From: Plantago ovata
Lineage: Eukaryota > Streptophyta > Magnoliopsida > Lamiales > Plantaginaceae
DNA: 64,000 nt
Assembly (NCBI GenBank): GCA_028274465.1
Contig: CM051455.1
Coordinates: 108,560,942-108,624,941 of the forward strand
Direction of reading: 5' to 3'
Part shown: positions 44,775 through 55,131 of the stretch, piece after piece
Numbering within the stretch: the stretch's first letter is position 1
How the letters are laid out: every line of letters starts with the position of its first letter
Translations under genes and position numbers: made by a program
Notes under the pieces: model-generated
Told to the model about the DNA's origin: nothing
The model's input: only the letters and a program-made list of their open reading frames with translations
Database searches by the model: none

Positions 44775-46451
44775 TGTTAGGAGACTTGTAATTTTGATGA
44801 GCAATTAACCATGCTAAATTAAGAACAGTCCAGTAACTAGTACTCTTAAGGTCCATAGGATTTTAGAATTTTTAAAGGACATTGTAAAAGAGGAACGTTT
44901 GCTGATGACTTAGATAGGTGTTAGATAAGTTTTATCTAGGTGGATGACGTACTTTAATTTCTGTGAAGAATTTAATCTATTGACAGTTTAGCGTATGATG
45001 TATTTTATTTTCTGAAAAGAAAATATCTTATTGACGCTTAGCTTTAATTTTCTGAAAAGAAAATGACCTATTGAAGCATTTGCTGAAGATGTATTTTGTT
45101 TATTATAAACAAATTATTGAAGCAAATAAGAAACCGGTCAGAATCTTGAAGACTTTTGAAGATCTGAAGACTTGAAGACTTGAAGACTTGAAGATTGCTG
45201 AAGACTGGTAAGGCACGTGTTGCTCAGAAAGTGGAAATTTTCAGCAACAGCATTGCATAAGTGAAAATCTGAAAGACAGAGTAGGTTGTGCTTGCTGAAA
45301 CTGAGAATAAACACTTGCTGATAAACATATGTGACCTCTTGCTGAATGTACGTGATTTTGCGCTCCAATGTTACTGTTTGAATTCTATTCAAAAGTGCAT
45401 TTAATGCAAAGCTTACACGCGAAGGACATGAAGACTAGAAGACAAACAAAGGTTGCTGCTGAAAGTACAAAAGCAAGATAGTGACATGTTAAGGAACAAA
45501 AGCATTAGGATTTGAAATTCAAACGGCTCCTTACTTGCACTATAAATAGAGGTCATCCGGCAAAGAGTTGAAGTGTGTCAACAACGTGATCAAACTCTCA
45601 CTTGTGGTTAAAACTCACAAACCTTCAAACACTCTTACTGCCATTGATCCGTTCCAAGACTTAAAGCTTGAAAAAGCTACTTGTGAAGAAGTAGAACAAA
45701 CTCGGCTAAGAAATTAGTTAAGTGTTCTTTCTTTCGAACAAGAACAAGTCTTGACACCAGAAACAATCAAACTTGTTTACTGCAAAGTATTCCAAGTTGT
45801 GTTTCTTAGATTACTTGTTGTAACTGAATAAGTTATAATTAAGTTATCTCACCCCAAAACTCTCTAACTGAAAATACACCCTTTCAGGCGTGATATTCAG
45901 GGGGAACTTAATCGAGCATAGTTTTGCTGATTAAAAGTACCAAGTTTGGTGGAGAACAAGGTTGAGTTCTCTAGTTTAGGTTGGAGACAAAGCAAGTGTG
46001 CTTTGGTTTCTGTTGAATCGCTTTAGATAGGAGATTGTAAGGAACCTCAATCATATCTTAGTGGATTCAGTCCTAGAAAGGACAAAGTGGATTAGTTGGG
46101 AGATTACGCCACTCTCAAATACCACTCTAAAAGCGTTTGTGTGATTTACTTACTGCATTAAGCTTTCAGCAAATTATATCTGTTTGTACACAGTCACTCA
46201 CATCACTTGCCGAAACACTTTACTTGCTGAAAAAGCACTTATTGTTTCAAAGACTTCCGCTCTCTGATTTTAAGTATCAGCAAACCAAGCTACTGTAAAG
46301 TAACTTACGTTTGCTGAGAAAGTTAAGTATCAGCAACCTCATTACTGAAAAGTAATAAGTACTTGCTGAGAAAGTTTTAAACGACAAAAGTTTGAAAAGA
46401 CTATTCACCCCCCCCCCCCTAGTCTTTTCTTGTTGTTTAAAGGGACCAACA
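44775..46451 (+). repeat. copia-2 3' LTR (1,677 bp)
   Basis: It runs from TGTTAGGAGACTTG to GGGACCAACA and is followed by GATTG (46452-46456). Compared with 18893-20570 I count about 13 substitutions. TATAAATA is at 45541-45548. Confidence 0.95.
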
Positions 46452-46456
46452 GATTG

Positions 46457-47153
46457 TAGTTACTGTTTGTTGGACTTGTGAACTTATTGACCTCGTATGT
46501 GACCTTGTTTTCCTGTTGACCTCGAAAGGACTATTTTGGACCTTGTTGTTACTGTTTTGGAACTTTGTGGACTGATTTGGGAAACCTGAAAACCTAAAGG
46601 ACCTTTTTGCAGTTTTGCCTTTGACCGTAGTTGGCTGACAGTAAGCTTTTCTCGTAAACCTTTTTATTCTGTGAGGACTGTTAAGTGTTTGGAAAACTTC
46701 TGGTTTGTTTGTACTGTCTGTTTTTGAAAAAGGGTTATTTTGCAATTTACCACTGAGGGTATTTTGGTAATTTCCAGAATCTGAAAACCGAAAGAGTTTC
46801 TGAAAATGTTTCAAACTTAGTTTCTGCTCTTGTAAGTTAGTATTGACTTGACTTGCTAGCCTAGTTGGTTAGGTTCTTACTTGACTAACTTAGAGGTCCC
46901 GAGTTCGAACACCATCTTTACCATCCCTTTTTCAACCTTTTTCCTTCCGTCCGTTCGACTTCTAAAGTGTGTTTAGTACTTTCTTGTTAGGTTCTTCGTT
47001 GTTCCTTAACTCGTAAAATCTCATTACTCGTTGGAGATCTTTTGTTCGCAAGTTAAGGTGAGTGTTCACCCCTAAACCTATTATTTGCGAAAAACTGGAA
47101 GGATATGTGACAACTTGTACAATTACTATATACTGTTTTACTAGTCTGTTACA
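46457..47153 (+). repeat. LTR-X right part
   Basis: This continues LTR-X after the copia-2 insertion and ends TGTTACA (47147-47153), the inverse of its TGTAACA start. The five bases after it (AGATA) do not match the five before its start (TTCTC), so there is no target duplication. It ends 9 bases before the Athila-2 gag ATG. Confidence 0.65.
46850..46915 (+). other. tRNA-like A-box/B-box segment in LTR-X
   Basis: TAGCCTAGTTGG (46857-46868) resembles an internal pol III A box and AGTTCGAACACC (46902-46913) a B box. They are 45 bases apart, as in a tRNA or tRNA-derived SINE. The acceptor and T stems do not pair well, so it is not a functional tRNA gene. Confidence 0.45.
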
Positions 47154-47162
47154 AGATAGTGT

Positions 47163-49321
47163 ATGCCGCATACACGTTCTGCAGGAGCACCGCTTGCTGA
47201 TTCAATTGCTGAGATCGATAGAGTCTACCACCAAAGAAGGCGACTACTTGAAAGGCGCGCACTAGAGGAAATAGAGGTTACCGATTTCTCTGAATCTCTA
47301 CACATTCTTTTCAAGGAAATCGACGTAATGGCAGAAGCTAGAACACTGAAGGCATGGGTACAACCCACCAAGGATCGTATGAGGGGACCGGTGATTGTTC
47401 TTTCGTCTGCAACCCGAGATCTGGAGATCAAGAACCACACATTCTAACAACTTCTGAGGTTCTATGGCTTATCAAGGGAAGATGTGATGGGGTACTTGCA
47501 CGATATCGATGATTTCGTCAACCAACTCCCACGACCCGGAGCTGACATAACAACGGATGAGTTGAGGATGAAGGTTTTTCTATGGGACTTGGCGACAGAG
47601 ACAAGTCATGGCTGAGTTCTCTTCCAGCAAGCTCGCTGGACACTTGGGAGAAGGTTTTTTTAACTTTCATGGAGAAATACTTCCCTCACACCTTGACTAC
47701 CGCGCTAAAGGCGTAGATCACTGGATTCAAGCAGGACTATGATGAGACCATCTACACCGCGTTTGAGAGGTTCCAAGATCTCACGAACAAGTGCCCTGAC
47801 CATGGTTTTGAACTTTCTGACCTAGTCCAACACTTATACAATGGACTAACGTTCGAGAACCAACAAGTGGTGGATTTCCAATGCCGAGGCAATATTTTGG
47901 AGGAAACCGCAGAAGCCGTCTGGGCAGTTTTCGAAAGGCTTGCTAAGGGTTCGCAGTTCAAGGACCCAAGAGCAATGGTTAGGAGACGTGGACCTCAAGC
48001 TCCACCGACTCAAGAAGCCCCTATGTACAGGGGGAATGGGGATCAATTCGAGTGCTTTACCAACGAATTGAAGCAAGTCCACAAGAGCGCCACCGGAACA
48101 ACTGTTTCGAACGAAGTTTGCCGAATTTGCAAGAACTATGGGCATGGGGCTTATATGTGTAGATCAGAGCTGGCATATGATGATGGCAACTGGGCTCGAG
48201 GAGGCGAAGAAGAAGCCTTTGCTATGGAGTTTGGCACTCAAGAAGTTAGCTACGGACAAGACGGTAGGAATCATCGAGGTGGATTTTGGAGAAGAGGATA
48301 CCGTAACAATCAAGGATATGCACCGGCTAACCAAGCTTATGGACCTAACCAAGACCGTAGTAGGCTGAACTATGGTAATGATCACTGCGAAAACCCCTCT
48401 CCGAAAGAGCCACCGAAGTCGAAGACGGCTCAACTAATGGAGAACTTGCAAAAGATGGTTGATCACACACAAAGTTTTCTCAAACGTTATGAAGAAGATT
48501 CTGAGAAGACTAGGGCACGGCTTGATAGGTTGGAAGAGAGCAATAGGCTTGCCCACCAGAAGATGCAAGAGCTGATCGACCGAGGAGCAAGTAGGGAACA
48601 AGGCAAACTGCCTAGCAACACTGTGAAGTCGAATGCCATTACAGTGGCTGGTGACGTACCTGAAGAAATCACCATCAAGAAAGTTGTTAAGTGCGAGTGT
48701 TGCAAGATGGAAGAACTTCTACATGCTAAGGAAGAAGAGGAGGACCTTGGTTCTGACGTAAGTGATGAGGAGCAAGAGGATCCCGAACCACTCCCTAAAA
48801 GTTTCGATGTTAAGGTAGGGATTGGGGAGCTTGAAGATGTCCGTGCCACACTAGACACGGGATCCTACTCAAAAATAATTCCTTTGAATGTGTTTGAAAA
48901 GAGTAACCTTGGAAAACTATCTGAGGAAAGGGCTATTGTGCGACTGGCGGATGGATCATTTATGAGACCCGAAGGAGTTGTAAAAAATGTGTTGGTCAAG
49001 ATTGGTGAAGCATCTGTTTACACCAATTTTGTAGTTATGCCGGCGTCTGCACCTGGAACGGGGGATGTCATACTCTTAGGACAACCATTCTTGACTAAAC
49101 TACGCTCCGTGATAGACATCTACCAAAGAACTTGCACCATCGAAGTGGACGGAAAGCAACACGTGTTGCACGCCATATCTGATCCACCTGATCCGCCCGA
49201 TATTTCTTTCACTACTCACTACTGTGGTCTTGCAGCCTATATTCTTTCTTGTTCACAGGTTCATGGCATGGAGAGGAGATCAATGAAGGGGAAGCCTAGT
49301 ACTCGCAAAAAGAAGAGATAG
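47163..49321 (+). pseudogene. gag: Athila-2 gag-protease (broken)
   Basis: The start MPHTRSAGAPLADSI corresponds to the Athila-3 gag start. The retrotransposon gag domain follows. The zinc knuckle CRICKNYGHGAYMC is near 48120-48160, then a basic, Asn/Gly-rich region and a coiled segment. The aspartic protease has its ATLDTGS site near 48846-48866 and the flap and LGQPFL parts. Breaks are TAA at 47445-47447, a frameshift near 47578 and TAG near 47714. The frame is open from 47867 to TAG/TAA at 49321. No RT follows: the end runs straight into the hairpin and the 3' non-coding region shared with Athila-1. Confidence 0.88.
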
Positions 49322-49365
49322 GCGCAGACAGGAGTCGAGTCAAAGACTTTAAACAATGACGCTAT

Positions 49366-49381
49366 CCGGGAGGCAACCCGG
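49366..49381 (+). other. Conserved stem-loop after protease, loop AGGCAA (Athila-2)
   Basis: CCGGG and CCCGG enclose AGGCAA. The same loop with a different stem (arms 61381-61386 and 61393-61398) follows the protease frame of Athila-3. I recall GGGAGGCAACCC as a recurring motif after pol in Athila-type elements. Confidence 0.65.
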
Positions 49382-49974
49382 AGATTTTATCGCTTTCTTT
49401 ACCGCTTTAAATTTTATCTCACGAGTTTGATTGAGTATTATAGGTCACTTATACAAGCATTAGCTCTCATCTTGGATCCACTTTCGACGTTGGGGACGAG
49501 CGACGACGTTCAGGTTTGGGGAGGAGGATATCGCTGGTTATCTCTATACTTATCTTGCTTATGATAAACTCGTGAAGTTTTTTGCATTTGCACGTTTACT
49601 GCTTTCCTAGGATAGTCTTGCATGTTTTATATGGAGTTTATTGCCGAATTTTTTGAACTTTTTTATTGGGTAGATCAACCAACTATGCCATTAATCGTAT
49701 GCTTCATCTCTATGAATTTTTTTGAGGTTTTTCTCGCTTGGCTTGTCACATTTATGTATTGCACTTAGTTAAGCATGGTAGTCTCGACATCACTTAGTGG
49801 TGTTTTCTCTACTGCGGTTCACGAAGGCCTTTATAATACGATGATGCATGTTAGGGTCTTATGGTTGTTTCCCGAGTAATTATGTACCTAAGAGGCAACA
49901 AGTCTTCACCATGCTTTGAGATTGCTAAATGCCTAGGAAGGAGGTAGTGTGAGGTTGTGTGATCCTTTGTTTAT

Positions 49975-50007
49975 AACCTATTCTTCCGAATAGGTTTGGG
50001 GAGGGGG
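49975..50007 (+). other. Hairpin plus polypurine module 1 (Athila-2)
   Basis: AACCTATTC, loop TTCC, GAATAGGTT (49975-49996), then TGGGGAGGGGG. The stem is identical to Athila-1 and the loop differs. Confidence 0.75.
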
Positions 50008-50088
50008 TTACACCATCATTAGACTTGTTTCTGTTTTTCATTTTCGTATCGTGAGTTTATTTTTCCTTTTCCGTGAATTTTGAACTCC

Positions 50089-50118
50089 AACCTATTCTCT
50101 CGAATAGGTTTGGGGAAG
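50089..50118 (+). other. Hairpin plus polypurine module 2 (Athila-2)
   Basis: AACCTATTC, loop TCTC, GAATAGGTT (50089-50110), then TGGGGAAG. Same stem, different loop. Confidence 0.75.
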
Positions 50119-50889
50119 TCGTGTGAGTCATTTTGTTTCTCTTTCTGTTATGCTATTGCTGGCTAGAAAAATCGAAAAAAAAAATAAAGAAAAATTCCAG
50201 AAAAAAAAGAGAAAAAGAAAAAAGAAAAAAGAATTTGGAAAGAAAAAAAAGAAAAGAAAAGACCCCAAAAAAGCAAAGAAGGGTCCAAAAAAAAGAAAGC
50301 CAAATAGTAGTTTAGCAAAGTGTTGAGTCTTTTCCATTTTTGTAATGTTCGTATCGTGTTTTTTATCTTTTATCTTTTTTGTCTTGAGTGTCATCTGTTC
50401 TAGACCACCCTCGTCCTGCCATTCAGGAAGTGGTGAATAGCTTAAGACTTTACTTGAGAGATGGGTAGAATAGGGGAGTGTTATCTTTTGTAGGGAACCC
50501 TCCTTCGTTTGATGAGAGTCAGTACTGGTTCGACCTCTTTTGAGAAAAAGTCTTAACATGGTGGAACAGCAGTAAGTCCTCAGTTTCATAGGCACGGGGC
50601 AACCATTCGTATCTTAGCATGCGTCATTACGTCGTCACTGACTAGGTCCAGGTAGAGAATGTTACAAGAGACTATCTTGTCTTGACATAAGTGCTTATGT
50701 GGATGTGTATAAGTCAATCGAGGTATTCTTCAACCTATATTCAGGCCTTGATTTATATGGTTTTTGTTCATATGTTTTTGGTAGATTCAGTAGATTAGTT
50801 CATTTTATTTGGCATGAAACTCCATTTTGTGTCTTGCATGTTTTTTGTATTAGAGTCTAGCTTAGTTGCTTGAGGACAAGCAAAGGTTC

Positions 50890-50902
50890 GGTTTGGGGAG
50901 TT
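50890..50902 (+). promoter_or_regulatory. Polypurine tract of Athila-2
   Basis: GGTTTGGGGAGTT abuts the LTR start, identical to that of Athila-1. Confidence 0.85.
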
Positions 50903-52175
50903 TGATGAATGTGTATTTTACACTTTCATTCGATTCTTTTTCACCTATTTTAGCTATCCTCTATGTTAATTTAGCTATATTTTAGTATATTTTATTAGAA
51001 TAGTGTCACGTTTCCCTTTAGATTTTATTTTACAGGTTTTGGTTGAAATTCGAAGATTTCCGGGCAATTATATTAAAGTTGACAAGGAATTGGTGTTCCA
51101 GAAGCCTATTTGGAGTATCTGAAGGTTTCCGGATAGGATTTGGAGTCTAGGGGCCGAATCTGGAGGTTAGAAGGCTACTAGAAGTCAGAAACCGAGTCCG
51201 AAAAGGGGAAGAAATCCAAAAACGCGTCGAAAACGCGGAATTCCGCGAGAAAAGCTCGGGGGCGAACCGCCGTGGAGCTGGGGCGAACCACCCCGTGATA
51301 TTTCGGGGCCTATATATAGTTGCTCAGTTTTCTCCGAAAATCATATCTTTCCAGACCTTCTCTCTCACCTCTCTCTATAGTTTTAGGTAGGAACTTCCCG
51401 GGGCCTGTCTTTGGAGTTCCGTAGCTTAGGGGATACTTTTTCATAGCAGTTTGGAGCTCGTAGGATCGCAATCATCCGGAGATTGACAACCTTCGGTAAC
51501 TTTGTATCTTACAGTTTTATTCTACTTATTTTATTATATTCTTTCAACATGTTTTCTTCCATGATTTTTGTTGATTGCATGCCTATTATGAGTAGCTAAA
51601 CTTATCGTTGGTGGTAGTATGTGAATTCTTAGAGAAGGGAAGATAATCATGCTAATGGCTATATCGCGCATTAAACTCCGTGTCATTGCTTTATTTCGTT
51701 GATCAGGCACAACCTAAATTCTCGTATGTTGTATTAATTATTATGCACAATTGGACACTTGTCGACCATCAGACCAATTATCTTCGTAGTGTTGAATAAT
51801 TACAGAACACATTAGGACAATAGTGATTGACTTGTCAGACCAAATTATCTTCGTAGTGCTTAATATTTGCAACAGGACACTAGATTGATTCAAAGATCTC
51901 TATGCAAGACCGAGGAATTTATGCATGATTATCGACCCGTTATGCTAAGAAGGACCATACTATCACCAATCTCCATTATCTGCTTGAAACCCCTTTGCTA
52001 TCTGTTTGCTGTTTTTATATTCTAAATTAGATTTGATAAAGCTAGTTATAGTCCTGAGAGAACGACACTCGAGTCATTCTACTGCTACACTACGGTTTTC
52101 GTTGTAGTTGTGGATTGCCTTTGGCTAATTACAAATTTATTTGATAATTGGAATCCGACAAATTCTGGTTCATCA
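50903..52175 (+). repeat. Athila-2 3' LTR (1,273 bp)
   Basis: It runs from TGATGAATG to GTTCATCA and is followed by the CTAAG duplication at 52176-52180. It has GC palindromes (about 51246-51308) and TATATATA at 51311-51318. The tail region 51380-52175 has no partner left at the 5' end. Confidence 0.93.
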
Positions 52176-52180
52176 CTAAG

Positions 52181-54869
52181 TCTGTCAGCAACTGGCAGAG
52201 GTACAAAATGATGGACTTTTCTGATCTTCACCTTCATCTGTCCAATGAGAAAAAGTGACTTTTTTTGCTGAAACTCGAGACGTTTGTGCACTCAATACTT
52301 CCAGAAGAGTTGACATATTCTCAGCTCATGAGCTCAAGTCTGATTGTTCTAATCAGAGAGAATATGAAAGATAAATTCAAGAGTGCCTCTCCAGCTGAAC
52401 AAGCTGTGATGCTCAAGGGTTCCTTTGTACCCGTGGTGGCTAATCCCCACAAAATCAATGAAGAAGAGGAAGTTACAAGTGTTGCACTATACAAACATCT
52501 TGAGTTGGTCATACTGACGGACGATGATGAAGAAGAAGAAGATGAGAACATTCCTAAAGATCCAAGTGATGATGAAGGAAAAGATTCTAAGGACAAAAAG
52601 GATGACATGGTGATAATCAAGGTCCTAGTCATGATGCTGGTGGACTTAAACTGACAGTTGCTGAGACTGAACGTCTTAATACTGAAAAACAGCAAGCTGA
52701 TCACACACCAAGTCAGCAACAAGAATCCAATCCTGCTCCTACTGAGACAAGTACGCCAGAAAGCGTGCTGAAATGAAATTAGGCAAAAATATGCTTTCTG
52801 ATACCGAGTTATCTTTACTTGATGCCAAGGTCACTGAACCAAACCTTGATGATGAAGAATTGGATGAAGATTATCAAAGAGCACTTCAAAACAGTCTACA
52901 GATTCATGCAAGGCATACACAGAATCTAGACATTGCTCAATCTTCAGGAGTGAAGCATATGGAAGTCCCCTCCCTTCCACTTACTACTGGTGAAACTCCA
53001 GTTATTGAGTCTCAAGCGTTGCCCTCAGCAACCACTCAATCAAAAGTTACTACTGGTGAAACTCTAGTTGTTGAGTCTCAAGTGTTTCCCTCAGCAACCA
53101 CTCAACCAAAAGGGAATGAAGCTACAGATTTAGGAACCAAGGTTGTTGGCCTTGATGAATCTGATGATGAAGAAGATCTCTCAGCAAATGAAGAAGATCA
53201 ATCAAAGAAAGCTGAACCCACAGTGGTTACAATTCCTCCTCTTGATGATAAAAATGATGTAGGAGATGACATAAGTTGCCATTTGCTGACCAAAGATGAT
53301 CCATTCGCTACTGAGCTTAAAGTTCATTCCTTAACTCCTTCTTTAGTGACGTTTCCACATGTGGAGGATTTTACTCCAAGAATTTTGGCACTAATGGAAG
53401 TCCACAAAGCCTGCAAAGAAGAAGACGATGCAGTGCTTGCTGAGAGTCCGCTTGACATTGGCAAAATACTGGCTACTGTGCTGAAACGCACTACTTCTCT
53501 TACCATAGCTCAGAAAGACATAAGTCTACATCATAAAAGCTATGAAGAAGATGTCAGTCAAGCACTCAAACTGGCAAAGTCTGCATTGAAAAAGGCTCAG
53601 ACTTTCATTGAAGACAAAGTAAAAATGAGCGCAGACATGAGGAGAATTTGGTGAGTATAAAACAAGAATTGTCAAAGCTGATCGCTGATCAGCAGGCAAT
53701 TATTCTTAAGTACAATAGCCTAAGAACTCTTGTTGAAAATTGCAATGAGTTTTTCTCTCTGCACATTACTCCAATGATGCAATCCATGTTTAAGGGGGAA
53801 GATAAACAAAGAAAATCTTCAAGAAAGAAAACCCCTGCTGAAGCGCCATTGACACTAGAACCTCTTGCTGAAAGAGAGCAAAGTTCTAAAAGACAAGCTG
53901 AAACAGATTCTGAGTTGAATTCAGCAAATCCGAAAAGAAGAAGAACTTCTGCTGAAACTCATGAATACTGTCACACTGAGAGTCATCAAGATCTGAATGA
54001 AGATGATGATAATGATGACAATCATACAATAGCTCAAGCTATAAGAGCTAGACAAATCACAACCCTAACTCCGTCTGGCCACTCAAAACATTTCTCTTCT
54101 GACTCAAGATCTTCAGCAAGAGATCAAGAAAATGCAAAGTCAAGAAGAAGAAGGCAAAGACAGGTAGAAAAGAGGCTAGCAAGCATTGCCATTGGTTCCG
54201 GCATTGAATATACAAAGACCAGCAATGAGGAAACAACTGAAAATGTGATTAGAAATGTTCATGGTTGCTGGATCTTAAAGTTGCAAGATGTATTGGCAAA
54301 TGATTTCTTTCCAACTGCTGTACTGAATCAAATGTACACTTGGATTGAATTAAAGGTGAAAAGAAACAAAAAAGGGATCATCCTCCCTACTCAAGAAACA
54401 TTGTTCGGAGATGGCTGAATCTGGAAGTCTTGGTAAGAAGAACATCTATTTGCAAGCAAATGAAGCAAGAGCCCGATTTAATTAGACCAATTGATGTTGC
54501 TTATTAATCTGACCCTTTAACCAAGAAGTCAAAGAAGAAATATGGCTTGATTCCTTATGAGTATTTCTATCTCACTGCCAAGGATCAAGAAGAAGATCTT
54601 TTGTGGTTAAGGAAGATTCATGCTAACAAGGGAATTTCAGATACACAACTTCTCCATGCCAGCAATTGGGGCATGCACTTGTGGGTGTTGCACTACAAAG
54701 AAATGAATGGTGAAAACCATCATTATATCGCCTGCAAAATGCAAGGATCATTCAGCTCGAAGTCCGTAAGCTACTTGAAGATTACGAAAAGGACTGTGTT
54801 GAATTTTCTGCGCTTGCTGAGAAAAGTGTAAGGGAGATTCTGAGAAAATCTTCTGCTGGAAGAGCTTAA
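52181..54869 (+). pseudogene. copia-1 ORF2, 3' part (broken)
   Basis: This resumes ORF2 exactly where Athila-2 interrupted it and aligns with about 41780-44511. It includes the acidic run, the TGETPV repeat (about 52984-53110), the coiled coil (about 53500-53720), a KRRRTS basic cluster and the C-terminal domain with TPSGHSKHFSSD and VIRNVHGCWILKLQD. Breaks are TGA at 52256-52258, frameshifts near 52605, 52760, 53635, 54380 and 54760, and a TAA near 54504. The end is at TAA 54867-54869. Confidence 0.87.
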
Positions 54870-55131
54870 GTCCCTTGTAAAAGATTTGTTTAGTTTTGTT
54901 TGCGGATTTGTGTAGTTATCTCTGAACTTTCTTGTAAACTTACTGAAAGATAACTATCAGCAATAAAGCTTTTGACTCTTATTGGTTTCTGATTATGCAA
55001 TCTACTTATGCTTACTGTTTTATTATTCAAGTATGCTTGCATTAATCAACTGATTTATTCAACATCAGAAACCTCTAAAAGGGTAACAATTAATTTAGCC
55101 ATGGATTGCTAACATCAAAAAGGGGTAAATT
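54870..55131 (+). other. copia-1 ORF2 3' untranslated region and polypurine tract
   Basis: No gene. It is colinear with 44512-44774. The purine tract AAAAAGGGGTAAATT has one G changed to T. Confidence 0.8.

Larger units (their letters stand above)
18893..46451 (+). mobile_element. copia-2: young SIRE-like Ty1/copia element, tandem form
   Basis: The outer ends are TGTTAGGAGACTTG at 18893 and GGGACCAACA at 46451, with perfect GATTG duplications. The content is 5' LTR, internal copy A (20571-28141), 100 N, the last part of a middle LTR (28243-29232), internal copy B (29233-44774) and 3' LTR. The two outer LTRs differ by only about a dozen substitutions by eye over 1,677 bp, so the insertion is young. 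The tandem form could arise by unequal LTR recombination, or could be an assembly product around the N run. Each internal copy reads gag, pol, stem-loop array, ORF2. Confidence 0.85.
49322..50902 (+). other. Athila-2 3' non-coding region
   Basis: No gene. It begins with a conserved stem-loop (49366-49381) and then aligns with 3405-4913 of Athila-1. It contains two hairpin-plus-polypurine modules (49975-50007, 50089-50118), a G-rich tract near 49512, an A-rich tract (about 50167-50300) and the polypurine tract 50890-50902. Confidence 0.85.
17376..52175 (+). mobile_element. Athila-2: pol-less Athila-type element, with LTR-X and copia-2 inserted
   Basis: The left edge is TGATGAATG at 17376 and the right edge TTCATCA (to CATCA) at 52175, flanked by perfect CTAAG duplications. 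Its own parts are a 459-bp 5' LTR fragment (17376-17834), gag-protease (47163-49321), 1.6 kb of non-coding DNA, a polypurine tract and a complete 3' LTR (50903-52175). The rest of its 5' LTR, the primer site and the leader are missing. LTR-X, itself carrying copia-2, occupies that place. No RT, RNase H or integrase lies between protease and the 3' non-coding region, so the element depended on enzymes from others. Confidence 0.88.

Noticed and set aside
46437..46814. Antisense frame of 125 codons
   Set aside because: It lies across the LTR end and LTR-X, without a domain and without conservation.
46850..46930. Functional tRNA gene
   Set aside because: The A and B boxes are plausible, but the acceptor and T stems do not pair and no proper 3' end exists.
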